Source of the DNA: Lateolabrax maculatus
Taxonomy: Eukaryota > Chordata > Actinopteri > Acropomatiformes > Lateolabracidae
NCBI GenBank assembly: GCA_031216445.1
Contig: CM062215.1
Span: forward strand, 9,798,501-9,862,500
Length of the DNA: 64,000 bases
Reading direction: 5' to 3'
Part shown: in pieces, positions 47,936 to 62,021 of the stretch
Numbering within the stretch: the first letter of the stretch is position 1
Layout: each line of letters begins with the position of its first letter
Notes under the pieces: generated by a model
What the model saw: only the letters and a program-made list of their open reading frames with translations
What the model was told of the DNA's origin: nothing
Databases searched by the model: none
Program-made: the position numbers and the translations under genes

Positions 47936-50017
47936 GAACTGACTGAATTGAACAGAGCGTGGCCCACACCGCAGTAAACTCTCCTCACCTCTGATATTTC
48001 TACTACACTTTATAAGTGTCTTAGTCCGTTGAGATACTTCAATAAAACAAAATCACTATTTTCTACGTCTTAATGAAAATCACCTGTGTGTTTCAACTGA
48101 CTGGGACCTGTATTTAAAAAGCCTCTTTGGAATCAGAGTGCTAACCCAGGATCAGCACCGGCGAGCATAATGAACTCACTCAAGAGCCTCTCCCGGAGAC
48201 CTCATCACCCACATTAAAGTTTCCCGGCTTCCCTGAAAAGCAGCGCCCCGGTCGCACCGAGGTGTCGGTGAAATCATCTATTGCTCCCACTTTACCCAGT
48301 TTTGTTTTGATTGTCGGTGAGGTCTCCGGAGGGCGGGGCTGTGCAAAAGAAAGACGCTCTGATCCTGGATCAGCACTCCTAGGGAGGAATATTTTATGAA
48401 AACAGGATCTAAAGTGAAAATAAGTATCTTTTTTCTAGTGCGTGGTACATTGCTTATATTAATAAATAAAGTTTTGGTCAAGTGCTACTGTGAGGTCTTT
48501 TCTGCGAGAACAAACGACTTCAAGAGTGTGTATCCCTGTGTCGTTTACAGGTGCAGACGCAAAACAATGGATCTGAAAGTGTCTGGGACGAGTAGTGTTA
48601 AAGCAATACTATTATTCCACGGGAAATTCCATAATTTGGGGTTTTAAGCTTCTGTCCACAAGTGTATATGGTCGATATCCTTCATAACATCCTACTTTTG
48701 GACTTCAGTGCCAGTGCCTGCTTAGCTCTGATCCCTCTGAATCATTACCAATTTGAACAGGATTTGATATTGAGACTTCTGCCAAAAGTGACCCAACAAA
48801 GGGCTTTCTCGCAAAGCCGCTGTTCAAATTCAAATACCGTATGTGATTGCGATACGATAAAGACAATAACTCAATATATACATACTGGCTAATTGTAGGA
48901 TTATATGCTGCAACATCTCCATTATAAACCTGCATTATGTGCATATATGCATCTATGCTGGAAGATTAACAAAGACATCACCGTGTTAACAGCTTTGTTG
49001 CCTTAGCGGGAGTAGTGCAAGTATTTCTTTCATGTGCACAGTAAATATCACCACTTATGGATACACTTAACACTGTAAGGCATGAAAAGGATACTGTACT
49101 ATACTATACAAGTCTATACTGTGGAGGTCAGACAAAAGCGATATATATTAATGTTATTTTTTCCCACAGCTGAACAGACAGAAGTTGCTGTAGTGAACTT
49201 GAAATGTCGACACACAGAATATTGTGTAAATAAAGGAAATAACTTAGAATATAATATCTATATCAAATGTAGCTGGTTTACTTTTTTCTCTGTCACTTTT
49301 CTGGTTATGAGCTAGAAATATTATGACTCTTCTCTCTAATGCATGTGTTTCCTGCAGCATGAAATGCAGTTTTGTGTTCATTATCATAGTGTTCACTGAA
49401 GGGACATGCAAGTGTACAAAACTGTTGCAAAATGAAGTATTTAAATGATCTAAGTCACTTTCACGTGATACAACTCCAGGTGGTATCATCTGCAACCCTG
49501 AAAGGATTACCAAGTTGCTGGTCCAAAAAAAGACCTTCAATTCAATGTTCTGATGGGCAAGTTGACAAATTAAGATCTCCATATACAAAAGAACGAGTTA
49601 CAATCGTCCTCGGGCAGTCTGCCTGCCTAATAACAATGATACGACTAATATCCAGTGACAGATGCATGAGCACGTCGTTGCTTCACCCTGGGTTTGTTGA
49701 CCTAGTTTGGAGCGAGCAGCATGAGCACGAGTACAAGCGAGAGACAGACAAATAAGTGGAGTCAAAGGGTGCATGTTACAGCGCGGAGCTCCACCGCCGC
49801 CGAAAGTGGGAGAAGCTCCCGCCACCTACGCGAGGCAAAAGCAGGATGGCACGCTAACACAGTGGCCACGGAGAGGGAGGCACTTCTGCAGTGAAAAAAA
49901 AAAAGGAAGAAAAAAAAGAGCTGTCGGTGTGTGTGTGTGTGTAGCTGTAACTCATGAACCTGCTCATGCCTGTAAAGTGACACCTGGACATGGACACCCT
50001 CTTGTGTAGGGAATCAA

Positions 50018-50043
50018 TGTGTGTGCGTGTGTGTGTGCGTGTG

Positions 50044-50083
<40 letters not shown>

Positions 50084-50096
50084 CGTGCGTGCGTGT
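50018..50096 (+). repeat. (GT)n with GC interruptions
   Basis: Nearly 80 bases of GT units punctuated by GTGCGT at regular intervals, ending in (GTGC)n. Confidence 0.95.
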
Positions 50097-50254
50097 GGAT
50101 ACATTCATACAGTGTGTGTTCATGGATCACTGCATGTTTAGCTCAGCGAGAGGCTTTTTTTGAGTGCGTGGGTGTGTGTGTGGGTGCATGTATACATTCA
50201 TTTTAGCAGTGTGTACAGGTATCTATGGTTACTGTATGTGTGGTGGTGTTTCTT

Positions 50255-50279
50255 TGTGTGTGTGTGTGTGTGTGTGTGT
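50255..50279 (+). repeat. (TG)n microsatellite
   Basis: About twelve TG units. Confidence 0.95.
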
Positions 50280-50708
50280 AGGGTTTCTTGTTTTCAGTGT
50301 GAAAGAAAGAAGGCGGGATTTCGTGGAATTCCCTCCTCCTACAGAACAATGGTTTTCTGCTGCAACATGAGTGTCACACACAAGTTATATATATAGAAGT
50401 AAGTATACATATATACTAGTGTGGACAGTATATAGTATATAAATGCTATGTCCTTTATTTTTGTTTTCAACATCATTACTGCATGTGCCTAGGCTGTTAA
50501 ACGATGCATCACTGGACAGGACTGATCAAATTCACACAACTGAGTACATTTTTCTACTGTTTTATTCTATATATATGCTGCATTTATTTCGAAGCCACTT
50601 GAGAGTCTTGCCAACGTTTACTTACAGTCAAAATGGCATATTTCTAAATATCAACATGAGTTTTACTTACATTCTTAATGATGTTTTTTGCATATATATA
50701 CACACATA

Positions 50709-50733
<25 letters not shown>
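50709..50733 (+). repeat. (TG)n microsatellite with flanking palindrome
   Basis: Preceded by tatatacacacata, so CA and TG runs face each other around an ATAT centre. Confidence 0.9.
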
Positions 50734-50743
<10 letters not shown>

Positions 50744-51155
50744 CCTCAGTACATTACATGCATTTTCTACATATAAAACATACACATAAAAAGTGGTGCT
50801 ATTTCCTGTATTTCAGATTTAACCACTGTATAATATTTCAGACCGCAACGGTCAGAAAACTGCAATACGCCTTCAGAATTTCTACTTTGTTGTTTCAGCT
50901 TCACAAAACAGCAACCCCCCTCTTTTTTATAGGAGATTTATCTGTAAATAATAATAGATTCAGTTTTACCTGAAAATGAAGAGATGCTTGCAGTATTTTC
51001 AGCCCTGATTTGTGTTTACAGTTGTCCTCACAGGCGGCATACAGCCCCGACGTGCTGCCTGAGAGGTAAAGCTCCGGGCAGAGAAACTCCGCAAGTCAGT
51101 AGCCAACAAAAATAAGATTCTGGGATAACAATAACAATAAATATTGCAGGTTTGC

Positions 51156-51158
<3 letters not shown>

Positions 51159-51208
<50 letters not shown>
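51159..51208 (+). repeat. (TG)n microsatellite
   Basis: 25 uninterrupted TG units. Confidence 0.95.
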
Positions 51209-51213
<5 letters not shown>

Positions 51214-53492
51214 GGCTTTCATGCATATTAACCCATATTCCATGTAAAAGCATGGTGTCTAATTGAATTTATCAATTTCTATCAATATAAAAATATCAAA
51301 TAGATGGAGGATTAAGCATTGTATTGCCTGGTATAACTATCTGTGAATTGTCTTGCACACCTGCACACTTTTGGGAATTTTTCAATGTGTTTTGTGTCAC
51401 TTCAGTCCCTGTTTCAGCTGAGCCTTCACAGTCACTTTGGTAATAGAGGGCTTTAAGGTGTCAGAATGCTTCCTCAGGCAGCATCAAGACTTGGGAAATC
51501 GCATCTGTCAAAAGCTGATTGCATTCCCAAACATTTGACCCACGTCTCAAACGAGCATTGGATCGATACTGGATTTAAATACTCTCAGGTTGTATGCTGT
51601 CACAGCCCAAAACATTTGCTGAATGGTACAGAAGAGCATGGTTTGAAACTGTCACTTGAAAATGGTACGTGTCCAAACATAATCAAAAGTAGCTATGAGC
51701 AGATACTGTAAGAAAACAAATAAAGTTGAAAAAGTTGATAAGAATGTTGCTGATATCATCTACAGTTATCACCATGCGTTCAAGGCAATAAGTTGAATGT
51801 GCAGGAGCAAGTGGAGCGGCAAGTTCTTTAGGGACTCCAAAAGTCTCATAAAGACAACTAAAAATGATTTTAAGTAGGGTAAATACATTAGCAATACAGA
51901 GGTTTACTGTATTGTATTACTGTATTACACATTTTGTTTTACTACCAGTATAATGGATAGCTCTTTAACCACTTTTTATTGATAATCTGTCCTTTGCTCG
52001 ATTGGTTTAAATGTATATATGAAACCAAACCTGCGCCCTTGCATTATTTAACAACATTTCCTCATTATGTTTATAGAAAATTTAATCCGAGGCAACAAGA
52101 CAAAGTTGTATATCAACATAATTTCTAAGAGACAGGGTTGAAATAAGAGAGTACGGTATGTAAACAAAGGCAGAAGGGAGGAAGCTTGTCGTTCACATAA
52201 TAAATTATTCTGTGTGGATGATGTATTACTGTAAAAACTTTAATTTGCTGTGCCTTTTTATCCAAATGAAACTATTGCACTTCTATCATAACTCCTAAAA
52301 CAGAACATATTGGCTTATATCACCGCCTACTTTTGATATATACAATGCACTCAGTTCAGAAAGAACAGCCTCATATCTAACTTTCATGAATCTCCAGCGC
52401 TGGAGATGTAAGGTTTAATTTAAGATGACTAAACTATTTATCCATGTCTGCTAGCAGCCTGTTGACTTTTCTGCTCTCTTTCATTTTTAGTCTTTAATTT
52501 CAGAGACTTAATTTTTCTGAAAGTTCAACTGGATTTACAAAGCCCGACACAAGTCAGAGTCATATTCCATTATTATATAAACTGATGGCTGCAAAGTTAT
52601 GCAGATTTTCTGTCCAAGGTCCAAGTGGTATTTATTTTGAAATGAATCTTAATCTTGTCTGGAGAGCAAATGTAAACTGTACAGTATGTAAGCTTTAACT
52701 ATTACTAGTCCATATTTAAATACTGTGTTTCTGTTCTTAATGGTAAGTAAAGACACATTAGTTTCTTATCATTATTTTATGATAAGGAAGTAGGGTGAGA
52801 ATTGGGTGCAATATGACTCCTGCATGTCACTACCAAATGTCTGCTGGCTGTCCAAATTCATGATGGGGTGGTGCGATCCTTCCGCATGATAATGGAAAGA
52901 ATTGGGCAGGGGTCATTGTTGGTTTGCACTCTCTCCTAACCATCTGATTCTGACTCCCCAGCAGCAGGAACAGCAGGATTACACAGAGGGAAAGAAACAG
53001 GTATTTCTGAATGTTAACACTCATGATGCCATTAGCTGATTTTACCGAACAACATGTGAAATTCATGCGGTCAGTAATGGGCTACAGCTGCTCATTTCCA
53101 TTATGATAAATAGTCTACATCAGTGTGTTTCAAGATGCAGATGATTTAAGATCAAAGGGGAAGTGAATAACACATCTGTGTCAGCAACCTCCTTTGTCAG
53201 AATCCAGAAGGATAAAATCACTACAGTCATGCAACACTGAATTGTGACTGAGTCTTGATCAGTGACAGTATTGAATGAATTCGGCAAGATATTCATTCAT
53301 CGGCTGCAACAAGGAAAAGGCTGTACTGCAGGCTGCAATGAGATCTGCTGAGCAGAACAGAAATAAGACTTCAGCAGGGCTGCAGATAGAGAGAACAATC
53401 TGTAATCTGTATTAGAAGGACTGCAAAATTGCACAAGTTGTAATATCTGATTTGTGGCAAACTGTAATTGTAAATTCCTGTATTAACCATAG

Positions 53493-53663
53493 CTTTGACA
53501 TTTTGGGATGTACGCTCATTTACTTTCTTGCCAAGAGTTAGATAAGAAGATTGAAGAAGCTAGGTAAGTAGCTGGAGCCCTTTTGTTTGTTTCATCTGTA
53601 CAATGACCCCTGGTGCCTTGCCAGGCGTCCAGCTCAGCCTCCAGGAAGTTGCTGAGCTAGCTG
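53493..53663 (+). repeat. fish interspersed repeat fragment (same family as 46205)
   Basis: Contains ctttgacattttgggatgta, cttgccaagagttagataag, agtagctggagcc and gcgtccagctcagcctccag, in the order known for a common teleost repeat. The middle part is deleted. Confidence 0.6.
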
Positions 53664-53950
53664 TTCCTCCCTGGTTCAAATTTAGGGTAGAGGTACGAGA
53701 GTGGGAGCCATCTTCTCCAACTTCCAGCAAGAAAGCAAATAAATGTGACTTTTAACTTGACTTTTCTTTTCATGTTGTATACTGAAGCAATATATTGAAA
53801 TAAATACATGCAGTGCCACAGCCACAGAGTTCATGTCTCCTGTATTTTCAGTGGAAATTTGGGGGGTTTAGCAACCTGACGGGAGTTAAATTCTACAGTT
53901 AACAAAACCAACACACATTCAGTATTTTAAAGGTTGATTCCACTTTTTTT

Positions 53951-53964
53951 GGGGGGGGGGGGGG
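53951..53964 (+). repeat. poly(G) run
   Basis: Fourteen G directly after a T-run. Confidence 0.9.
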
Positions 53965-56353
53965 ACTATATTTATATTTCAGAACTTTCAGGCTAATGAA
54001 TTAATAAATGCCTGTTAATCTGGAGAAGGCTTTGAAACAATGTTTTGGGCAATAAAATACATAAAATGTAACTGAACAGTTAACAGAATAAATAAAATAA
54101 GGCAAATCGAAATAAGTAAATCATTTTATAGGTTTGATTTTTGGTGTCTGATCAAAATATTTTGCAGGGGCAGTTGGGAGGGACTTGGACTCTAAAATCC
54201 AAGCTACTGTCCTGAATTATACTGCTTTAACACATCTTATAATCATGGCACGCAAAAGAATCCCTCTGGAGTTGTTCCTTTAACTTAACTGGCAGTGCAT
54301 CCATCTCAAGCTTTAATTATTTATTAGTAACAAGTTGCTTCCTTGGACATTAATTTGTGCGACTGCAGCTTTTCTCCTGAGTATTGCTGTAGCAGAACTG
54401 GAATAAAGTCAAAGCAAAATATACAAAACAAAGAAAAAGCAGCAGTACTGTATTGTCTTCACCACTCAAAGCCAAAAGAAAAGGAGAACACAGCATTTCC
54501 AACACATAATGAAACAATCATTTCAGCACTTTATGTTCCTGGAAAACATCTGCTCTTCAATATCCTCATCTACACCTATAATTGACGCCGTAAATTGCTG
54601 CGTGTCTGCGTAGTTTGCCGCATGGATGGCTGTTGTCGCACTCTTTTATGCCTGCCGGCGTTAATGGACGCATCACAGCAATTTCATAACAATGTGAGGC
54701 CCGACATTCATCAAATAGCTTTTCAAGAATGAACGTCAGTGGTTTTAAACGACTTGAAGCACAACACGGTTGGGTAGGGTTGGAACCATTAAAAGGATTC
54801 AGATGACAGCATCAGGAATATTGTCAGTTATTAAACTGACTTCTTTTTATGGGCACAGGTACCTGGCCTACTTATTGTACGCTCTCTGGTGCTAAAATAG
54901 TCCAAAAAAAAAAACCAAAAAAAAAACAATCAAAGCTGGATGGTTGGGTGGCAACAGCCTGAGGGCTACAGACGCAGAAAATTGTTGCTTCAAAGACCGG
55001 TCTGAACTGGGCCGAGAATATTTAATTGTTAATAGAGGGTAAGCATGAAAGTCAAAATAAAAGACAGTGTGAAAAGGTACCATTAATGAGAGTTTGATCA
55101 CGGCTGTTACCCCGAGCTGCTCAGTGGCGTACGATGCTATCATTGTGTTGATCATGTCTCGTGTTTGTGATTGAGGGATCAACAGACACTGCCTGTCTAA
55201 ATAAAGCAATCTGATCTTCCAAGGAGTTTAAAAATGAAAACTGAGTATGTCGGTTTCATTACAGCTGCAAATTGGAAAGCGGAATGAAGCCACGTGCCGC
55301 ATGCACAAACATATCGCCGGCAACTGACAACCCGCCGAAACATTTGGGCCTCATCTGAGGGGTTTTCATTAATGGAAACTCGGGGGAAATCTGCTCGTTG
55401 GCTAGGTTTGTCTGACTCTCGGCCATATGCAGAAATGTTTACAACTCGGCAGCGGAGATGGAGAGGGGCGGGGGGGGGATTCGTCTCACAATGCCCGCGA
55501 CCGACGACTTCATTAAAGATGCATCCCGTTTCTGTCTGGGTGCCTAAAGTAACAAATAGGAGCTCTGGGGAAATTTGACCAAAATAGCTTCATGTGTGGA
55601 GATACATCGTCATCTTCCAAAGGGGGAATCTTCAGATCAAAGCAGACACCTGACGGGATCATCTGCAAACCCACTGCTGCCATTACGACGATGGATTTGA
55701 CAAGTTGGCAATAACGTTTGCAGAAATTTACATATTTGTTCTTGGTCCAATCCATTGAAACTTCCCACATCATTTTGTGGTAAATTTCACAATTTCTACT
55801 GGTGCAATTGTGCAGCACAATTAAGAGCAGCAACGCTTTGGGGTAACAATTAGAATAGAAAATCCACTCTATCTGATACACGTACTTACCCAAACAACAA
55901 ACAAATTGTGCAACAAAAAAAAAAGTGATTGGATTTGATGTTTTTAGGAGTAACGTTACAACTCTCCCAATTCTCTTCAATTTGGGGGAATTCCCACTTT
56001 AAATTTGGCGAATCCAATCGAGGATTCACTTTTATAAATATCTACAAACAGGTCCAAAAACACAGATGAACTCTGGTGCTTTAATCTGTTATATTTATTT
56101 TCTGATTTTTTACATTTTCTTTTCTGTTATACTATATTGTGCAAATCAACAAACAAACAACCACACTTAAACCATCTCTTAATTAGAACTCAAGAGCTCT
56201 TTCAAGTTTGTTATCTATAGACAAATTATCATCCGCAATGAAGGCAAAACCCCAAGGACTTTGAACAGATTTGGAGATCATCCATGAACTTCCTGAAAGA
56301 TAAACCCATGGAGGACTCCTCAACATGATTGTTTTAAAGTAAAAAGCTTTGAC

Positions 56354-56718
56354 TTAAAGGTACCTTGCAGCGTTTTTCAAAACTAGTAGCACTACGGAGC
56401 AATGTTTTCACAAGTGGGTTCTCTATTGGCAGGAATGTGACCATTGTGCTCGGCCACATGCATGTTTCCCACTATTCCCCTGATGTGTATAAAGCACCAA
56501 CATAAGCACCAACAAGCACAACATGTCAAAAAGGCACGGAAGAAGAAACGTGGATGTAAACACTTTTAATTTTACTTTTAAAAGAAGAAAAATCAGCTTT
56601 CCAAATGTTTTCACAAGGACAAAAAAATGCATTGAGCATACATACAGTGTGTTTTGAAAAGAAACACTGAAAGTAAACAGAAATTCTGTTTACAGTTAAC
56701 TCTGCAGGGCACCTTTAA
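56354..56718. mobile_element. MITE-like element with 19-bp terminal inverted repeats and TTAA ends
   Basis: The left end ttaaaggtaccttgcagcg and the reverse complement of the right end (ttaaaggtgccctgcagag) match at 16 of 19 positions. Both termini are TTAA, as expected for piggyBac-type insertion or for a palindromic end. Length is 365 bp with no coding capacity. It is probably a non-autonomous DNA transposon copy. Confidence 0.65.
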
Positions 56719-58746
56719 GTAAAGTATGGACAAGTACACTAGTTTCAGCTTTTTAATTGGCAGTTTTATGCTTTTTAGGTCTAACAGATATAAAACGTAC
56801 ATATAAACATATAAAAAATACTACGCTCAAAGACACTGTAAGCTTACTGGACGGGTAAACACCCACAAGTGCCCAGATACTTCACACCACATTGGCGTCC
56901 CCTCAGTCAGGTCTCCCGTTTCATTGTGCGCACAGAGCCGCGGCTCAGGGGAAATGCTCTGACCATCACAGTCATTACAGGGGAGTGATTAAGAGAAATG
57001 AGCAGCCGTCACCCAAACATCTGTGACAGCTCTGTTAGCCTTTTTGGATCCTGCGAGGGGGAACCTGAGTCAAAGTCATCACGTCCACCAGCTGTCACCA
57101 CCGGGCGCGCACACTCCTGAGGTTGGCTGTCGGGCTATTTTTTGCCGTTGGTGTCTGTATCTCAAGTTCATACAAACACCTCCGATTTTAGCCCCGCTTA
57201 AGCTCCTTGGTTGGTTTCAAATCTGATTTCATGATTATTAATTTAAGGCACTGATGCCTTTGGCTCTAAGTTTAAGCCTGCTTTGGCATAACTGGAACCA
57301 TCTTTCACAAAGTCGGGATTTAAAACAAGACGTCCCACTTGGCTTCCAAGGCGGATTTAAAAATCAGCCAAGCCAAAAAACTAACTGCGATCAAGGTCCT
57401 AATTTGGATTGAACTGCTATCCGCTCAGTCATTTCTTTTTTTATGGCACTGGAATGAAAGGATTTTAAGTGCACATGTTGTTTTGCTTCTTACAACAGAC
57501 CTTGAAGAAACACCATAGAAGCTAGTCCAGTGGGTGTTTTAATGGATAAGCAATGTGAGGCAAAAAAACAAAAATGTTTTCAGTCTTTACGGCCAGCCTC
57601 TGTTACATGCCGACCCCTGTCTCCGCTGTGCTTTCACATAAATGCCTTTAGAAGTTTAGCGCACCTAGTCATGTGGAATGCAGATCTACGCTGTGATGTT
57701 TCTCGCCCTGCTGAGGTTTTTATTTGCATTTGAAATAGCAAACTGCAAAAAAATAAAAAACTAAACCTGAGGCGGACTCAGTCTTCTGGCAGCTGCTACC
57801 TTGCAGAGTGCTCTCTCTGGATTCAGGAGTGGACGAGGCCAGATGCCAGAGGAGAGGCCTGAGACAAAAACACTGTCGGAGTACAGAGGTCCAATGTTCA
57901 GAGGAGCAGCAACTGGGCCAGAGGGTGGCATTTTGTAAAACGCACCTGGATTCACCCCTATTCACTTGATATTAAGAGATATTTCTTTTTTTATTCTGTG
58001 CATGATATTCAATCTTGTGTTGTGGAAAATGGGGGGTGCATATGAAATAGGGCAGATATCCGGAGCTTATATCACACTCCCAGTGGGACGCGCTGCTCGT
58101 AAGATGGGGACGCTGGCAGACGGAGACAAAACCGACAGAATGAGAAACTGCACCAGAGTAGGTAGCTAGCCTTACTGTTGTAGCTTGGAAGCTGGCAGAG
58201 CTTCATTCTAGTTGCCTAGTTACGGTTGCTAAGTTTATGATTGGACAATTGCTGTTGGGTGGGAGGGGTTTAGCGAAGAGTCAACTACAGGCACACTTGA
58301 CTTGGATGTCTTTATACGGATGGGGTGTGGTGGGGGGCAGGTCTCAATGGTGAACTCAACACAGAAAGAAGTAGAGCCTGAAAGTTTAATCAGGCCATTA
58401 TTTTCGCAAGTAGACACTGATCTACCACGCCCACCCTGCTCACTGGAAAATCACTAAAATCTACATTACAAGAGTCATCAGATGCACCAGTTGGTATGTT
58501 GGGCCGCAAATATCGGTTAAAAAGTCTTTTGTGAATGATGTTGGAGACTCGCTACTCCTGCTTGAAGATTTGGGCTAAAATGCCCACTGTATTGATTGGA
58601 GGGCTCTTATGAAGCCTCCATTCCAGGCAAATGATTGCATAATTGGAGTGACGGCACAAAAACCCATATACAAGACGTGTGAAGGGTGCAATCATGTGAA
58701 GTGGAGAACCTTTAAACACACCGACTCGTTTAGAAGCTGGAGCCTC

Positions 58747-58766
58747 TTTTTTTTTTTTTTTTTTTT
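58747..58766 (+). repeat. poly(T) run
   Basis: About 20 T. Similar T-runs lie at 24075-24095, 42308-42326, 60885-60902 and 61973-61990. Confidence 0.9.
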
Positions 58767-58905
58767 CTCTCGCGTGTCTTCTTTTGAGCTCGCTCGAGTC
58801 AAATAAAATATTCAGGCTTCATCCCTGCAAGCTGAAGACACTCCGGATGGAATTTTTCTGAATGCACACTCTGCCTTTCTCTTTCTCTGTCTCTCTATAT
58901 CTCCG

Positions 58906-58906
<1 letters not shown>

Positions 58907-58946
<40 letters not shown>
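58907..58946 (+). repeat. (CA)n microsatellite
   Basis: About twenty CA units. Confidence 0.95.
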
Positions 58947-58948
<2 letters not shown>

Positions 58949-59532
58949 CACTCAAACCCCCCCTCCAATGCCACAAACATACACTGTTTGCCTCTGTGCT
59001 CTGTGTGCTACAGATAATCTTTATGAGGCAGAGACCCCATTGAGAGTATTTATAACCCAATCAGACGCGTATTGAGCCTTTTCTCCTCTCTCCACTGTTT
59101 CTGCCCTTGCTTCTGTACGAATGTTAAAGCTACTAAATCAACATATCAACGTGAGATCCACATTAGCCTAGCATGCGCGTGTGCGTCCTGGATGTGTATG
59201 TGGCAGCAGGTGGTAATCCTAAAAAGAAAATGGAATCAGAAGTCATTACTGCGTCGACCAAAACTAACCCGTCACTTGGTTAACCGCAAACACGCAAACG
59301 TGCATGCGTGAAAGGTGGGGGAAAAAAGCTCTGTGTGTGTGTGTGTGTGCACGTAAACACGCTCGTGCCTCTCCACAGCTCTTTCAGCCAATAATCACAG
59401 TTGTCAAGTCAAGATGTGCAACTCCAGATGGCAGACTTTGAGGTGAAATCTTGTTAGTTGCATGTCATTTCCCAGGGACCGGTGCTGCCTTGTTGCTGTT
59501 TATTTTGTCAGTGCTGGGTGACTGGAACAAGC

Positions 59533-59533
<1 letters not shown>

Positions 59534-59585
<52 letters not shown>
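59534..59585 (+). repeat. (GT)n microsatellite
   Basis: About 26 GT units, opposite in phase to the (CA)n at 58907. Confidence 0.95.
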
Positions 59586-59586
<1 letters not shown>

Positions 59587-60360
59587 TCGGTGATGTTAGA
59601 ATCGCACCTTTAGTGAAATCTCGCCAGAAACGACAAGTCACATCCCTAAGCTGCAGCAGATCTCAGTAGTGGAAATAAACGACGGCAGGGTATGAATATT
59701 CTTAGATCGCGTTTGTGTTTGTGTGTTCGTGAAAATTGGCTGCTGACACAGTCATGTCTCGCTCGCTTTCATCTGAAGAAGTGGGTGGATGTTTCCCAAG
59801 GATATATGTATATACAGCATATTGGTGTTTTGATTTAAAATGACAAAACTAAACAACGTTAACTGGAATGAAAGAGTGAAAGGAAGAAAGTACTGTACGT
59901 GAAAAGGCAGATGAGCTATTCAGGAAATCTGGCCCAAAAATGATGAGTATTTGGAGGGTCCAAATATAGTATAAAGGTGTGTGAAAACTACCTGTACCTG
60001 GTACTTTATTAGGTAGATATATTTGTTTCCAATAACCTTTTAACAGTAAATTGTGAAAACTGCAAAGAACAAACAAAACAAAACCCAGTGGTTATACTGC
60101 CTACACACCACAGGTTTCACCACAGTTGAACAATAATGGAGAATGTACAGGCACAGTTGCCCAATGCTTCAGGCTATTAGAAAAAAGCACTGCCCAGCTA
60201 GAAAGCCATCATAAGGATTTAAGCGTAAAGTTTGGTTTATATTTTGGAGCCTCATCTGTGAAATTTGTTTGCTAAAAAATATCCTTTCAGTGGAGGAACA
60301 TTTGGAAAGGGCGGAATTGTAAGAAGGAAGAAAAATGTTTTGACAATTTGTACGTGAAAT

Positions 60361-60381
60361 GGGGGGGGGGGGGGGGGGGGG
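60361..60381 (+). repeat. poly(G) run
   Basis: 21 consecutive G. Confidence 0.95.
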
Positions 60382-60587
60382 TGACTGAGGAAAGAAGGAA
60401 AAGAAGAGCACTCAACCCCAAAACGATGACTTCCATTCATGTTCATGATGCGTCTCTGCCATGTAAATGAGCTTTGGGGTCACGAGGGCCTGCTGCTGGC
60501 CAAGTGTGCACCTGTGTCACACGAACCAACCCTCTTGACTGAAAAGTTGTTCAGCTCTCAGATCTGTGATCATCTGTAAATTACAGA

Positions 60588-60589
<2 letters not shown>

Positions 60590-60650
<61 letters not shown>

Positions 60651-60672
60651 GGGGGGGGGTCGGGGGGGGGGG
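60590..60672 (+). repeat. (TG)n followed by two poly(G) runs
   Basis: About 29 TG units, then 12 G, TC, then 11 G. Confidence 0.95.
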
Positions 60673-61195
60673 ATGCAAAGTGGCTTGCTTCTCCTCGAAT
60701 CTGCCGCATCCCGTCAATACATTAATAGTAATGTGTGTGTGAGAGAGAGAGCGGGAGGAAAGCGGGTTTTACGTTGCAGTGCATCACAGTTGACCACTGT
60801 CATCAGCGGTGGCTAATGGCCCTGTTATTACATGTTGATACGGCAGTCACAGGCTCGGTCTTCTATAGAGATTCAGATTTAAATAGTTTTTTTTTTTTTT
60901 TTCCCCAACTCCCCCTTTCTTACAAAGTTGAGCTCTCAAGCTCAAAAGAAAGTCTGGTCAGAACCATCCTTTCTATTTTATGACAACAAAATTCAATGTT
61001 GCAGACACACCTCATCAACACCCTGCTATTTCCTCTTTGGCATGCCACATCAATCAAGCGCTTTAGTTCCTGCACGGCTAGGCCACACATCAATCACGCA
61101 CTGATTTGTGAGTTTCACTTAATGCGGATACCCCTGTAGGGAATGTGCTGGAACGTTGCATGGAGAATGGGATAGTGTGCACATGTGTATTTAGG

Positions 61196-61198
<3 letters not shown>

Positions 61199-61226
<28 letters not shown>
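61199..61226 (+). repeat. (TG)n microsatellite
   Basis: Fourteen TG units. Confidence 0.95.
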
Positions 61227-62021
61227 ATCCCCATGATCAACTATCTCGGACTCACCCTGTTGTGTGTGAGAGAGAGCGTTCTCATTTTCTGCCGGTAAAT
61301 CATTCAAATTACACGACGGGTTGTTGTTCACCAATTGCGTCGTAATTCCGATGCCGTCTTCGGTGCAACATTTAAAAGTGTGGTCGTAAACAAGGTGGTT
61401 ATGGCTCATCTGAGGTACAGAGACCAGTATAAATCCAAGGAGCTGTAATTAAAATTGAATGAGACAGGAATATTGAGAGGAGGACATGCAGGGAAACTGC
61501 TTGTACTGTACTTGACAAACAGCAATCTATGAAAATGTGCATGCCGTGAATGTGAAAAATTAATTATGAAAATTAAAAAGAGCGGCCAGGAATCCCTTTT
61601 TACCTACTTGATATTCAAAATGGATTTAAAGATTTCTTGCAGGAGATACGCCGCTTGTTTGAATGTTGAATATTTTAGTATTCGTTGCATTTCTGATGGC
61701 GCAAGACAAGACGGGAGATGAAACAGATGACATGTGGCAAAGGTCACGACTTCCTTCTGGCACCAGAAGAGCTGTTTTCATTCAATTATCAGTGCTAAAC
61801 TGTTCGCTACAGAGCTGCTGCAGAGGAGCTGTTCGCAAAATTATCTTGGCCTGATAGTCAAAATGTTCCTTGGCTGAAATGATTGATCATGTTGAGGTAT
61901 TTATTCTCAGACTGTTTTGAGTCGTTAACATATTTTACAGTTTTAATTAGTTTCAGTGAAGTCTTTGATGTGTTTTTTTTTTTTTTTTTATCCAGTCAAT
62001 TCATATTCTAATTTGAATTAC

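Noticed and set aside
49470..49500. Short similarity between about 49485 and 55655 (atcatctgcaa)
   Set aside because: Only about a dozen matching bases; not enough for a repeat family.
50443..50973. 176-codon open frame on the + strand
   Set aside because: It runs through a (TG)n array and AT-rich sequence, has no domain, and its composition (Phe, Tyr, Cys-Val repeats) reflects the underlying simple repeats.
55513..55980. 155-codon open frame on the - strand
   Set aside because: Longest frame in the flank and worth a look, but no recognisable family. It spans an A-run (poly-Phe), and its codons resemble surrounding AT-rich DNA. Chance is the simplest explanation.
59990..60030. Repeat-tail-like phrase tactttattaggtaga
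   Set aside because: Resembles the 3' tail of a known fish repeat in the reverse sense but is too short to assign.
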